NCBI GenBank assembly: GCA_949825065.1
Contig: OX463847.1
Span: 40,582,831-40,646,830 of the forward strand
Source: Odontocerum albicorne
Lineage: Eukaryota; Arthropoda; Insecta; Trichoptera; Odontoceridae
Reading direction: 5' to 3'
Length of the DNA stretch: 64,000 bases
Positions 33,360-43,989 of this stretch are shown here, in pieces. The notes under the pieces were generated by a model. It worked only from the letters and a program-made list of their open reading frames with translations. It was not told the DNA's origin and did not search any database. Position 1 is the stretch's first letter. The number at the start of each line of letters is the position of its first letter. The translations under genes were made by a program, and so were the position numbers.

Positions 33360-33785
33360 TTAAATACTTTTATTTTAAATACAATCTGGCGGGTTTAATG
33401 CCAGGCGTTAATCTCTTCCAACCAACAAGACAAAAGTAAATTAAGCAAGTTACATGATCACAAAAAATATTCAAATGACTATCCATCCTCACGAAATCTA
33501 TGAACACATACGTGAGCATACGCTCACAAACCCCACAAAGACGGACAGTCACCCGAATATTCCTTTTCATATAAAGTGAGATATCATCAATCAAAAGGAA
33601 AGGAAGGGATGGTGGAGAGGAAAGGAAAAATCAGGAATTAAACATGTTATATAACTGACTAAAAATTAAGAGTTTTTTCAGTCTCTTCTTAAAGCATGCC
33701 AGGGACGGAGCAAGTTTAACATTGGTTTGTAAATGATTCCAGAACCTCACTGCATGGTCAGTAAACACAATAAAACAAACCCAAT
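33360..33785 (-). pseudogene. LINE-C 3' end with ORF C-terminus
   Basis: The minus strand from 33765 reads DHAVRFWNHLQTNVKLAP, then SLACFKKRLKKLLIF and a stop. This matches the VRxWNxLPxxVxxAxSxxxFKxxLKxxLL end of CR1/jockey-like ORF2. A 3' UTR of about 250 bp follows, ending in a GTTGGTTGGAAGAGAT-like tail (TCTTGTTGGTTGGAAGAGAT). Copies occur at 38 kb (+), 39.3 kb (-) and 39.7 kb (-). Confidence 0.8.
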
Positions 33786-34084
33786 TTAATATATATACAA
33801 TAAAATATGTTCAATTGAATTAAATATGTTTACTTAACTAGCAACGAGTTAAATAAATGAATATTAACACTTGCCACCCTGTGATGGATAGCGAGTGACC
33901 AGGACTTGTATTTAATTTGATTATTCGACGTTTTAATACATAATAAAATTATTTTTAAAGCTAGCATAATTATTATTTAAAAGTATAATTATTATTTAAA
34001 ACATACATTTTTCACTGGACGCTTAGCGTCCAGCACCGTGGCTGGCGGAACTTTTTAGCACAGTAAGGCAAGTGTTAAACCAGG
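33786..34084. other. No recognisable feature
   Basis: A/T-rich sequence with a short internal duplication of ATAATTATTATTTAAAA near 33970-34005. Nothing else was seen. Confidence 0.5.
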
Positions 34085-34312
34085 GAAACAGATTTGGCTG
34101 CAATGAAGAAGTGATTGTCTAAACTAACGCCTTTTTTGAAACCAAAGATAAATCGTTCTACACGGCTGGCATAGAAAAGTTAGGAAAGCGTTGGAATGAA
34201 TGTATCGCTCTTGAAGGAGACTATGTTGATGAATAATGAAGAATTTTAACAAACAAATGTTGTTTTAGTAGTTAGTCCCTGGACTTATTGATCGACCTGT
34301 TATGTTCAATTT
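34085..34312 (+). pseudogene. mariner 3' end with transposase C-terminus
   Basis: In frame, 34133-34238 reads AFFETKDKSFYTAGIEKLGK, then RWNECIALEGDYVDE and a stop. This is the mariner C-terminal consensus (FxxKxxxFYxxGIxxLxxRWxKCIxLxGDYVE). About 60 bp later comes AGTAGTTAGTCCCTGGACTT then ATTGATCGACCTGTTA, nearly the same tip as the deleted element at 31478-32152. It is a 3' piece of that mariner family. The rest is missing. Confidence 0.85.
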
Positions 34313-34624
34313 AATTAAACATGTTTACTTAACTAGGTATGAGTTTAATAAATGAATATTTCTTTATTTCTGATGAATAAAAATGCGTAAAACAAAATAT
34401 ATCGTAAGATGTGGATAGCAAAAAAGATTTACTTAATAGGATCAAGTTACAAAAATTGATGAGACTTGAATTCCCTGGGTGATTTCTCATGTTGACCTCA
34501 TAAGACGCTTTTCACCTTACAGTCCCCAAATAGATGGAGGGATAATGAATAGTTCGCATCCCAAGAATAATGTAGAAAAACAGATCAAGAATTTACTGTA
34601 AGAAAAAGAAGAATAATACACATT

Positions 34625-35290
34625 TATTATTCTTCTTCTTCATCTTATTTTAGGCCTGTTGGCCTGTTATGGTCCTGCATCATTGTTTGCCTCTTGCGAC
34701 GTCGACTGCCAGCTGTTTTTCCATCTTTTGGGAGGTCGTCCTGGAGGTCTGCTTGCTTGGGGGATACTGTCCCTTCCCATTCTTACGGCTCTTGATTCCG
34801 CCATTCTGGATACGTGTTCGTTCCAGAACCTTCTTCTCTGTCGTCCCCATCTGACAATATCTTCAACTTCGCACGTCCTTCGGATTTCTGTGTTTCGTAC
34901 TCTATCATGAAGGGTTTTGCCAGCAATACTCCTGAGTACCTTCATTTCGCTGGTTCGAAGGAGATTTTTGGTTCTGACAGTGTCAGCCCTGGACTCTATG
35001 CTGTATGTCATTATGGGGCGGACACAGGTCTTGTGTATCCTCACCTTGCTTTAGATGTTCATGTACTTGTTTTTCCAGATAGTGTTCTTTAAACATCCAG
35101 AAATAGCTGCGGCCTTTTGTGATTGTTCAAGCACTTCACCATAGAGGTCATTATTGGACATTATGCTAGCACCCAAGTATTTAAATTTTGTTACTTGTTC
35201 AATCGGTGTGTCGTCGATAGCCACATTGCATCCAACTTGCTCTCTGGCTAGAGTCATGCATTAAGTCTTGCTGATTGAGATAGACATATT
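34625..35290 (-). pseudogene. RTE-type LINE ORF2 C-terminal part
   Basis: The minus-strand frame 35257-35051 reads VGCNVAIDDTPIEQVTKFKY, then LGASIMSNND. The frame 35044-34667 continues MRIHKTCVRPIMTYSIESRA, EMKVLRSIAGKTLHDRVRNT and RRTCEVEDIVRWGRQRRRFW, and ends RPPGRPPKRW. This is the order after the RT active site in RTE-type LINEs (FKYLG, YKTxxRPxxTYxxE, EMKxLRxIxGxTxxDRxRN, PGRPPKRW). One frameshift at about 35045. The element is 5' truncated at about 35285, and a (TTCTTC)-type simple tail lies near 34620-34640. Confidence 0.9.
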
Positions 35291-35479
35291 GTATTTTATT
35301 AAAAAAATTAAATCATACGATAATGGTGATGATTTCTTTCCCAATCAAGAATCCACAGTTATGATCCAAAAGTTTCCAGAATGTACAAGTTTATGGACAG
35401 ATATACAAGAGCGTATATGGGCAGATATATAAATAAGAAGATTAAAACACCCACTTGAAAACGTCTCATCAGACTTTGT

Positions 35480-35945
35480 ATTGTGATGTTCATATCGGTC
35501 TTAACGGAGCTCGCTCTATTGGGTCTGGAGAACCAGCGACGCACCGCCATTATCGTTCTCAGTAAGGGTCAGTCCGCGAGTATAGGTGACGTCCATCTTC
35601 ACCCCTTACCAGGGATGACCCCTCAAGCGATTTTAAAAGCCTGCCTTGAGGTCCAGTTGTTGACTTGGCAACATCGTGGTCATCATCTTAGTCAACATCT
35701 TGGCAATATGGTCGTATTCCTCCGTAGGAAGACATATGATACATTTAAATTATTTCCTTTCATCAGGCAGGCGCCTCGGCTCCCCATGGGTATAACCAAA
35801 CTATTAGTTTACCCAATTTCTCTCTGGCCATGTAAGCTTTCATGGCAAACTTTTTTGCTTCAATCTTATCCCTTCACCCTGTTGCAATTTTTACGGTCAT
35901 CTGAATCAATCCGCAGAGCACATTCTGTGGTACTGCGATGAAAAT
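35480..35945. other. Unassigned higher-GC block with a 152-codon frame
   Basis: The plus-strand frame 35483-35941 is the longest non-transposase frame in the window and is richer in GC than its surroundings. Its translation (for example GMTPQAILKACLEVQLLTWQ) matches nothing known to me. The minus strand has shorter pieces such as RRWFSRPNRASSVK. It could be an old LINE or another mobile-element fragment. It is not annotated as a gene. Confidence 0.3.
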
Positions 35946-35964
35946 CGAGTCAATAATTTCCACT

Positions 35965-36105
35965 TAGGCTTACATCGGTTCATCTTCGTACCGATTGGCT
36001 ACTCCGATCTAGTGGCGTCAAAGGATAGTTTGACTCAACCTTACATCGGTTCATCTTCGGAACGATTGGCTACTCCGATCTAGTGGCGTCAAAGGATAGT
36101 TTTGT
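35965..36105. repeat. 72-bp direct repeat, 2 copies
   Basis: TTACATCGGTTCATCTTCG, ACCGATTGGCTACTCCGATC and TAGTGGCGTCAAAGGATAGT occur twice in tandem with a few differences (CGTACCG versus GGAACG). Confidence 0.85.
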
Positions 36106-36535
36106 TGCATTTGAAATTGTGTGTGAAAATACTGGCCAATAACTTGCTGGGCTGTTTAAACTCCAGGTGTTTGTTAAGCCACTTCATAAGCAAAAAAAAA
36201 TGCGTTGCGAGCAATTTCCCTTTTTCAGTGATGTCGGACTATAAGACGTCGTCACTACTATCCTTTTAACACTCAGGTGTGTTGCCACCGGAGAAAGAGT
36301 CCCTTTGAGCAATTGTTTATTCGTCAATATGAGACGTCGCACTCATAAAATAAAAATTAAAGAAGATTTCGATCTTCTAGTGTACATCGAGCTGAATGGG
36401 GACTTATTTTGTATCCCTTAACAGCGTATGTGGAGGGGGGATCGAACTGAACTATATTGTTTGTATCGTTGTTGTTTACAATACAAGGTGTAGGATTCAT
36501 TATATTACAATATCTTACAAACAATTAGAAAGGTT
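36106..36535. other. No recognisable feature
   Basis: Moderate-complexity sequence next to the 72-bp repeat. A TE origin is possible, but no motif is clear. Confidence 0.4.
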
Positions 36536-36539
36536 TTAA

Positions 36540-36655
36540 ACAAATCTTAAAAACAACCATACTGGCGTCATTATTTAGAACCCTCGGGCTAGAAGACATT
36601 ATTTAAAACCCCCGGGCTACAAGACAAGCGCCTTACCAACAAGTCTACGAAAATT
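36540..36655 (-). mobile_element. SINE-1 head fragment
   Basis: The minus strand reads TTTCGTAGACTTGTTGGTAA (A box), GGCGCTTGTCTTGTAGCCCG and GGGGTTTTAAATAATG (decayed B box). A 29-bp piece of the head is duplicated (CATTATTTAGAACCCTCGGG and CATTATTTAAAACCCCCGGG). Confidence 0.55.
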
Positions 36656-36884
36656 GCCATTATGTAATCTTAATATTTTTTTTAACCTTTCATGATTTTA
36701 TATTTCAAGTATTATTTTTTAACATAGGTATTTATTTTTATTTCAAAACTTGACATTTTACGTCTATTAAAATAGTTGTTTAAAATAATATCATAAAAAA
36801 GCTGAAGAAGAATAAAACGTTTATAACAATAATTATTTTCTAATCCTGAGCATCGTCGATACTTTTAATTTTTTTTTTTTATCT

Positions 36885-37085
36885 TGATGATGAAAAAGAG
36901 AAAGTGTAGTTGGAACAAGTGAATGATATGTTGAAAAAAGGAAAAGTATTGTAGAAAGACAGAAAAATTGTAGGAGTTGTATAGATATGGAAGATTTAAG
37001 GATATGTATGTGTTGAAACAGGAAAGTCTGATGATGTTTCTTCTCTGATTACCCCAATAGAAAAATGAAGTGATATTTTATATTT
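36885..37085 (+). mobile_element. LINE-H 3' fragment
   Basis: GTTGGAACAAGTGAATGATA, then AAGACAGAAAAATTGTAGGA and the end TTCTCTGATTACCCCAATAG follow the order of the LINE-H 3' region at 45950-46130. No open frame remains. Confidence 0.55.
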
Positions 37086-37755
37086 TTGTATACAAAATAA
37101 AAATTTTGCCGTCCCTGAACCAGCAATTGGTATAACATACATAACTCCTGTTTGGTTAAACCTTTGTGAAATAAAATGCGAGATAAATATTAGAATGAAT
37201 ACTAGCAGCTACTTTTCCTTTTGAATGTTTAAACGAACAACGCCCAAAATCATTCGTTTGCAGAGAAATTTTGATGACTTTTGCAATTTCTACGAGTATA
37301 TCATATGCAAACAAAATTTCTGTCTATCGTCCGATATTTATTTAGGACACTTGTAGTGAATGTTCTGCAAACTCTAGTCGTCTCATATCTGCTTTCGCCA
37401 TTTATTCTATCTCTTGAAATTTTGTAAAATATACACATACGTACATAACATGAAAGCCAAATACTGTCTTAGGAATATCTAAGAATATTTTTCCAACAGC
37501 TACTAACATATTAATAAATAAAACCTATATTTCACATGAGTATTCCGTATTTTTATCTCAATGGGGAAAATTGGGTTGAGATGTTTTGCGAATGAGTAAA
37601 ATTAAGATGAATCAGAAACAATGTGAAATTTGCTAAAATATAATCCATTTATGTACTTGTATATTGAAGTTCCACATTCGAAGATCGTTAATTCAACGAT
37701 TTATTTAAAATTCTCAAAGAAGTCTCCAAGATTACATAGTTATGTTTGTGGTTTG
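37086..37755. other. No recognisable feature
   Basis: AT-rich DNA without frames or repeats. Confidence 0.5.
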
Positions 37756-37759
37756 TACC

Positions 37760-38425
37760 AACTTTGATGTATGGTATTACGGAGGAAAAGCTGGATAAAT
37801 TACAACGTCTTCAAAATGTGAAAGAAGGACCATATCACTTCAGATCAGAAGACGCTGAACCGGTTGAAGGTGAGAAATAGATGCCAAATTCACATCATAT
37901 ATATGTATGTTATACCATCCTTAACGGTCCCGACGCCCCCTTTTATCTCGTTGAAAATGTTCAGCGTCTTTCCGATTATAAACTTGTTCTACACTCAGAC
38001 AGAGATTGTTTATTGACCTCCCCAGTTCACAACTCTTCTTTTTTACATCGTCCTTTACTCTCCATGCAGTGAGAATCTGGAAATAGTTACAAACCAATGT
38101 TAGACTCGCTCCATCCTTGCCATACTTTAAGAAGCGACTGAAAAACTTCTAATTTCTGGTCAGTAATATAACGTGTTTCATTCCCAATTTTTATTTTCTC
38201 TCCACCATCCCTTCCATTTTCTTTGATTGGTGATATTTCACTTTTCTTTAATACATACGAGTATTTGTCCATAAATTTCATAAATTTGAATAATCTATGA
38301 ATCTTTCTTACGACCATGAAACTTTCTTTATTTACTTTAGTATGGTTGGTTGGATGAAATTGACGCCTGGCAATAAGCCCGACAGATTGAATTTGCAACG
38401 AAGTGTTAAATAAGTAAATAAATAT
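37760..38425 (+). pseudogene. LINE-C reverse transcriptase C-terminal part and 3' end
   Basis: LDKLQRLQN (about 37790) is followed in a second frame (37881-38072) by HIYVCYTILNGPDAPFYLVE, YKLVLHSDRDCLLTSP and VHNSSFLHRPLLSM. Then comes AVRIWK-stop-LQTNVRLAPSLP and YFKKRLKNF near 38060-38150. This matches the ORF2 C-terminus of CR1/jockey-like LINEs (LxxLNxxAPxYL, LRS, RxSF, WNxLPxxVxxAxSxxxFKxxLK). The 3' end has the TGGTTGGTTGGATGAAATTG tail and TAAATAAGTAAATA. The most complete LINE-C copy, but interrupted by stops. Confidence 0.85.
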
Positions 38426-39224
38426 GGGAGTGAAAAGGTGAGGTGGAATTTTTTTTATTTTAGTGCCACATTGATTGTGTTTCCTATTGCAATTCGTCGT
38501 TTAATATCTCGTTTCACCTTTCCTTCATCTGAGAACATATTAAGCAAACAGTAGATTTCTTGAACTCGTTATTGTTTATCCAAATATCACATAAATTTTT
38601 TCTTTCACCCATTTAAAGTTCCACGACATGAATTTTGCAACATTTTTAATCAGCTTTTTTTTCTACAATACTTATTTCAGGTTTCCTTTCATTTCACTCT
38701 TATCATACGCTATAATCAAATTTCCCTCTCGACTGCTATTTTTTACAACAATTCAGCGTACAATAGTTCACAAATATTCCCATTCTAATTTTTATGCCAC
38801 CCAACGACCTTTCATTGTTCACCCAAATATCACAATTTTTTTCTCCTCTCAAAAATATTTACAAGGAGAAAAATAGAACATATCGAAAAGTTATTTTACA
38901 TTTTTGAAATAATTAGGCGAATCCCTGTATTGGAAATATGTCCAAAACACTGACGACATATCAAACGATAAAAAACGGAAAACCAATTTCAGATAAAAAA
39001 AACTCGAAGGAACGAAGTACAAAAAAAACGTAAATCAACTTTTAAAACATCTATCAGTGATATGTAAGCGTAAAAATTGTATCCATGTTTATTCAATTGG
39101 CTTAGAAACGGACATATCAAACTTAAATATGTGGTTTCATTTTTAAAACTCATATATTCAGGGTGGTGGTTTAAGAAATGCTGCCCATATAGGAATTTAT
39201 TTTAACAATTCACTGTATTATAAT
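38426..39224. other. No recognisable feature
   Basis: AT-rich DNA. The 82-codon frame at 38628-38876 (Phe/Ile-rich) is not recognised. A weak LINE-H resemblance on the minus strand around 38600-38850 was not firm enough to call. Confidence 0.4.
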
Positions 39225-39565
39225 TTTGTGGGCTTACTGTCAGGAAGCAAAGTTTTCCAGCCAGCCAGACAAAAATAAATAGAGGAAGTTACCTGGTAGA
39301 AAAATATTCAAATCATTATTTATTTGAGTAAAATTAATGATAAAAATAGAAGAGAAGTGATCAATCAAAGGAAAACAGAGGGGTCGAGAAAAATGAATGG
39401 AAAAAAGGGAATGAAACCGGTAAATTACTGACTTGAAATTGAGAATTTTTTTCAGTCACTTTTTAAAACATGCCAACGACGAAACGAATCTAACATTAGT
39501 AAATAACTGTTTCTAGAGTCTCAATTTGTAAAGAACGACGTTAAAATAGAAGAACGTTGAAAAGT
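39225..39565 (-). mobile_element. LINE-C 3' end
   Basis: It aligns with 33390-33760: TTTCCAGCCAGCCAGACAAA at the tail, GATCAATCAAAGGAAAACAG in the UTR, and TTTCAGTCACTTTTTAAAAC at the ORF end. More diverged than the neighbouring copy at 39.6 kb. Confidence 0.7.
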
Positions 39566-39599
39566 GAAAGCTTGAAATATAGAAAGAATAAATATCTTA

Positions 39600-39990
39600 T
39601 TTATTTTATTTATTTAACATTTTATTGCAATACAATCTGTCGGGAGTATTGCCAGGCGGCAATCTCTTCCAACCAACCAGACAAAAGTTTATGAAGCAAG
39701 TTACGTGGTCGCATAAATTATTCAAATGACTATCCATCCCCACGAAATCCATAAACATGTACGTGAGCACATGCCCACGAACCCCACAAAGACGGACAAT
39801 CACCTAAACATTATTTTTCATATAAAGTGAGATATCATCAATCAAAAGGAAAGGAAAGGATGGTGGAGAGGAAAGGAAAAGAAAAATCAGGAATGAAACA
39901 CGTTATTTTACTGACTAGAAATTATGAGTTTTTTCAGTTGCTTCTTAAAGCATGCCAAGGACGGAGCGAGGAGCGATATCTTATTTGATA
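39600..39990 (-). mobile_element. LINE-C 3' end
   Basis: It begins with the reversed tail TTATTTTATTTATTTAACAT and ATCTCTTCCAACCAACCAGA. The UTR is nearly the same as at 33.4 kb (ATATAAAGTGAGATATCATC), followed by the reversed ORF end (CAGTTGCTTCTTAAAGCATG). It stops after the codons for the final helix. Confidence 0.8.
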
Positions 39991-41224
39991 GGTGACTGAT
40001 TAATTTGGGTGACGGTTTCCTTAACTTAAAAAAACATGACCGATTGAACGGACAGAGTTTCTTCTGTTGTGGCTGATGGAATATCTTCTTGAGTAGATAG
40101 TAAAGTTTGGGATTTTGTGGATCGTGTACCGGGATGGATTATTTGAAGATGTTAATGAGAGAATTCGTAAAATCGATTGACCAGTAAAGGAATAAAATCT
40201 CCAATTAACGGCAGTTTAGGGTTGTTGTGCAGTGTAGTGTCACGAACATATCAACGAGCTCCGACTATCATATAAGTACCTAGTTTTACACGATTAGTGT
40301 TTTACGAAAATACCTTAGACGTTGTCTCACTTTTTATATCATATTTAAAGATTTTGTACATACAATACCTTTCACACAAAGAAAGCCAATAGATCAACAG
40401 ACATCATTTCTTGGCGTCATTATTTTCCATTGCCTAGTTGGTAAGTTGGTTGTTTACCAGACCGGTACAATTATTGTTGTTACATTATATATTTTCAAAG
40501 GATTACAGCTTGATTTTCAGGACTTTTTAATATATTTCTGGCTGAATGGAAAAATTGCTACATGGAAATAAACTCGATGGTTATACTGAACACAATGAAA
40601 ATGTTTTGTAAAACAATAAATTACTTACAGCTTAAAATAATTATAATATTCGATATTTTATCGAGCTTTATCAGGAAAATTATGTCAACCAGTATTTATA
40701 CAATTGAAAAGAGGACGCATTAATGTTTTAAAATAAAAACTGCTTGTAAATTTTTCTACTTATATTATTTCAACGCTTATCTTTATTTTGTATATATTTT
40801 CTTATTGCAAAACTCATAACAATTGTATTGTTAGGAAGTTATAGATATGTGAATATAAGTCAGCCATCTTAGATCCTCTATTTTGTCAAGTAAACAGCTG
40901 ACACGTAATACGATTTTGATTAATAAATTTTGTCAACTAAAAAATTTATATTTTCCACCGCCCTGGATAGGTTGCCTATTTACGACGCATACGTTGTACA
41001 GATGGGCACAACGGGCCTGCCTATAATTTAAGCAGCTAAATTGAGACGCAAAAGTACGAACATTTTCATGATTATGCTGTCCTGCTTCATATGATAGCTG
41101 GACGTGATTTTTGTTTATTAGAACATATTATTATATCCCTTGCGCTAAAATTATGCGGATTTTGCCAACATTGGATTTCAGGCGACATATTGCATCAATT
41201 ATTAACTAAGATAATTTTATTATT
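39991..41224. other. No recognisable feature
   Basis: AT-rich DNA. A small tRNA-like piece (GCCTAGTTGGTAAGTTGG) at 40432-40450 lacks a B box. A GC-richer patch at 40960-41030 was not identified. Confidence 0.4.
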
Positions 41225-41905
41225 TATATTTAAAGCATTACCATTGTAGAGGTTTAAAGACATTGTAATTTGTTTTATCAAATACTATTTATTCCCCTTT
41301 TTTGTAACTGTATAAACCCTACCCGTTTCAAGGTTTTCACTTCATCATCAGGGGAGCATAAACAAAACTTAATTCTGTTCGAACTGGTACTGAGATACAC
41401 GCTTCTAACGGTAAACATTCGGGTTGAGGGAGGGATGAGACAATCTCAGCAAGCAGCGGAGAGATTCTTGGTATATATGTGTTTGCCAGATGTTCACCTC
41501 GATGCACTGATTTAGGCATTTCTAGGGCCTCTAATATATTCAATTTATTTCCGTTACTACTGATATGTAAGAATTTGGCATCATCGATAGAAAATGTATG
41601 GTTTTCACGGTGACAATGATTAGTCATTTCAAAATAAATTAAAGGATTTGTTAAGGCGGATTTGTGTTCACGAAATCTCTTTTCAAAAGATCTTCCTGTT
41701 TTTCATATGTAGTAATTATGACAGTCAGCACATAAAAGTTTATATACACCACTGTTGCTAAGACAGGAAGATCTTTTGAAAAGAGATTTCGTGAGCACAA
41801 ATCCTCCCGCAAATTACATAAGCACTTTTCCATGTAGTATTCGGGGGCAAAAGGATATATATGACTAACAATACAGTCACAATACATATTTCTTACCAAT
41901 AAAGC
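41225..41905 (-). pseudogene. Penelope-like element end with GIY-YIG endonuclease remains
   Basis: On the minus strand, 41760-41680 reads NSGVYKLLCADCHNYYI, a stop, then KTGRSFEKRFREHKSAL. This is the GIY-YIG endonuclease pattern of Penelope-like elements (GVYKxxCxxCxxxYIGxTxRxxxxRxxEH), with the glycine of YIG lost to a stop. 41627-41337 follows with NHCHRENHTFSIDDAKFLHI and ends APLMMK. Next comes the element end CCTTGAAACGGGTAGGGTTT and ATACAGT. At 41761-41840 an inverted copy starts with the same KTGRSFEKRFREHKS codons on the plus strand. The RT domain was not found. Confidence 0.8.
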
Positions 41906-42177
41906 TTATCGAGTGTCGTTAAATTTATACGATAGCCAACGCCATTATTATGATTTGGCTATAACATCGTAATTCTAATAAAACGACTATAAATTCAGCC
42001 ATGATTTTCCAATAATAACCTCCCTATAACGCAGTCTTGGGGCATGAACCAGGAAAACTTCATGTGTAAGCATAATACATTTACCCTGCCCCTTTCTGTT
42101 TATTACTGAGGCGTAGGCATGACACATAAATGCTGTGTTCAACAATAAAACAGATTAATTACATTTTCTTGAATATA

Positions 42178-42694
42178 AAGGATCTTTCAAATTGAGCGAT
42201 TTTTTTTATTCAATTTTTTTTAATAAAACACACAATTTGCTTTGATTTCAAAAAACTTTTAATTGATTATTAAAGTATAATGTATGAAATTTAAACACAA
42301 AAAACAATATCCACCAAATGTCTACCTCTTGCAGCTCCACAGATATCCACTCTTTTGTCAAAATTTTCGATGACATTTTGACATAATTGTGATTCTAACT
42401 CGCCAATAACGCGAATAATTTTGTCCTTCTTATAGACCTGACTTTTTACTTAACTCCAGAGAAAATAGTCCGACGGTGTTAGATCACATGATCTTGGTGG
42501 CCAATTAACACCACCGTTTCCGGAGATTATATAAAATAATTCAACAATTTGAACGTGTCGTTGTATTGTATACGACTCCATTTTTATAAATGTCATACAT
42601 TACACTTCTCAAATGTCACAAGACCTAGGCAAGTTCGCGACGCCATCTGTGTTTTATCCAAGAATTAAAAAACCGCTCAATTTGAAAGACCCTT
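42178..42694 (-). pseudogene. Tc1/mariner-like transposon, transposase C-terminus only
   Basis: TA at 42176-42177 and 42695-42696 bound inverted ends AAGGATCTTTCAAATTGAGC and AAGGGTCTTTCAAATTGAGC. On the minus strand about 42540-42330 the remnant reads GNGGVNWPPRSCDLTPSDYF, LWS-stop, VKSQVYK, then VIGELESQLCQNVIENFDKR and VDIC. WPPRSxDLTPxDYFLW carries the third catalytic acid of this IS630/Tc1-related group. The N-terminal two thirds are deleted and a stop interrupts the rest. A copy of the end lies at 22485-22668. Confidence 0.8.
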
Positions 42695-42886
42695 TATCTT
42701 CCTAAGTTTTCAATTTGAATTACTTCAAAGGCTAGTGGACCAAAACACGTTGGTGTTTCATTCAATTGCTGGTGTATATTATTCACTGAAGTAATCAAGA
42801 TTCACAGTAACAGATCTAATAAAACTAAAGTGTGTTTTTTAGTCGTCTTTAATAATCAAATACTTTTTTCCTCCTTTGTCTTCTAG

Positions 42887-42995
42887 ACGGCAGTGGCGTG
42901 GTGGTGCGCGCTGAAGAGGCGCTGATTGTCATACTCGTTCTGCTCCTCTGGGTGGCGGCAATAGCACTCTTCTTCAACAGATGGGGCAAAATCAG
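42887..42995 (+). CDS. Internal exon encoding a transmembrane helix; host gene, possibly FNDC4/5-like
   Basis: The sequence before 42887 is a pyrimidine-rich tract ending TTGTCTTCTAG (acceptor), and 42996 begins GTAAAA (donor). The 109-bp exon is open in one phase: two bases complete a codon, then GSGVVVRAEEALIVILVLLL, WVAAIALFFNRWGKI, and AG of a split Arg codon. It is GC-rich within AT-rich DNA. The protein segment is a short extracellular stalk, a helix of about 23 residues, then a basic NRWGKIR stop-transfer. The pattern E-x-L-I ... W ... IALF ... I ... EP resembles the membrane segment of FNDC5 (irisin precursor)-type proteins. This comparison is from memory and is an inference. The 5' exons were not found in the 43 kb upstream. 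Confidence 0.75.
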
Positions 42996-43084
42996 GTAAA
43001 ACTTATGAATCTTATCATGAATGTACCATTTATATGATCTGCTTTTGTAGGCTACTATTGATCACCCTGGTGATAAACAAAACC

Positions 43085-43910
43085 TCTGGAGGTCATTTTC
43101 AGCGAACGAAGAGAAATCATCTTAGATGGTTTCGTCACGTCAACATAAAAAAACATTGATATATTTCAGGAAAGCATTCTTAACCAATGTTAAGAATGCT
43201 TTCTAAGTTCATGGTGTTTGGCCGGCAGGATCACGCAGGAGCACGTCTTACATTGAAAGGTGCTGATGTAGAAAGAGTGAAAAAAATTAAATACCTCGGA
43301 TGTATCCCAGTGGAAGACCTCGACCCAGAAACCGAAGTCAAGTGCAGAATTGATTCTTCTCGTGCAGAATTGATTCTTCTCGTGCAGATTTTAATAAAAT
43401 GAGAAGCGTATTCTGCGATGATAATCTAAACTTGAAACTTCGACAACGGTTTGTCAAATGCTACGTTTGATCAGTGTTATTGCATGGAGTAGAATCATGG
43501 ACCCTCAAAGTTGGTAGTATGAACCGACTGGAAGTATTCGATATGTGGATGCACCGGAGAATGCTACGGGTACCCTGGACGGATATGGTCAGCAACACTA
43601 GGGTTCTTCAAAGTGCCAAAGTTGATAGATAGTTGCTAACTAATATTAAAATCCGAAAGGTGTCCTACTTGGGTCATGTACTTAGAGGAGCAAAGTACAA
43701 ACTACTGCACCTGATCATCCAAGGCAAAATAGAAGGTCGAAGAGGTGTTGGCAGGAGGCAAATCCCCTGGCTCCGCAATATACGTGATTGGACTGGCATA
43801 CGGGGCGATGGAGATCTTTTTCGGGCTGTCGGGGACAAAGATGTCTACTCTCAGTGATGTTCAACGTTGGGGTACTTGACATGACACTGGGAAGAAGAAT
43901 TCTTAACCAT
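43085..43910 (+). pseudogene. LINE-G ORF2 C-terminal part
   Basis: Frames in order on the plus strand: HLRWFRHVN (about 43120), KFMVFGRQDHAGARLTLKGA then VERVKKIKYLGC (43200-43310), FNKMRSVFCDDNLNLKLRQR then FVKCYV (43390-43470), LHGVESWTLKVGSMNRLEVF then MWMHRRMLRVPW (43480-43580), VSYLGHVLRGAKYKLLHLII then QGKIEGRRGVGRRQIPWLRN (43660-43790). This is the RTE-type C-terminal order. The last 180 bp are nearly the same as 15480-15690 reversed. A small palindrome interrupts it at 43170-43203. It is broken by several stops and lies in the intron. Confidence 0.85.
43170..43203. repeat. 15-bp palindrome in LINE-G
   Basis: GAAAGCATTCTTAAC and its exact reverse complement are separated by four bases (CAAT). 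It falls where the ORF similarity switches from HLRWFRHVN to the KFMVFGRQ segment, which belongs upstream in an intact element, so it marks a rearrangement point. Confidence 0.75.
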
Positions 43911-43989
43911 CTCAAGAACAAAGAAATTTGGAAAATGTAACAACAATGTGGATGTATACTTTTCAAAAAGATCTCATACACTCTCAATT

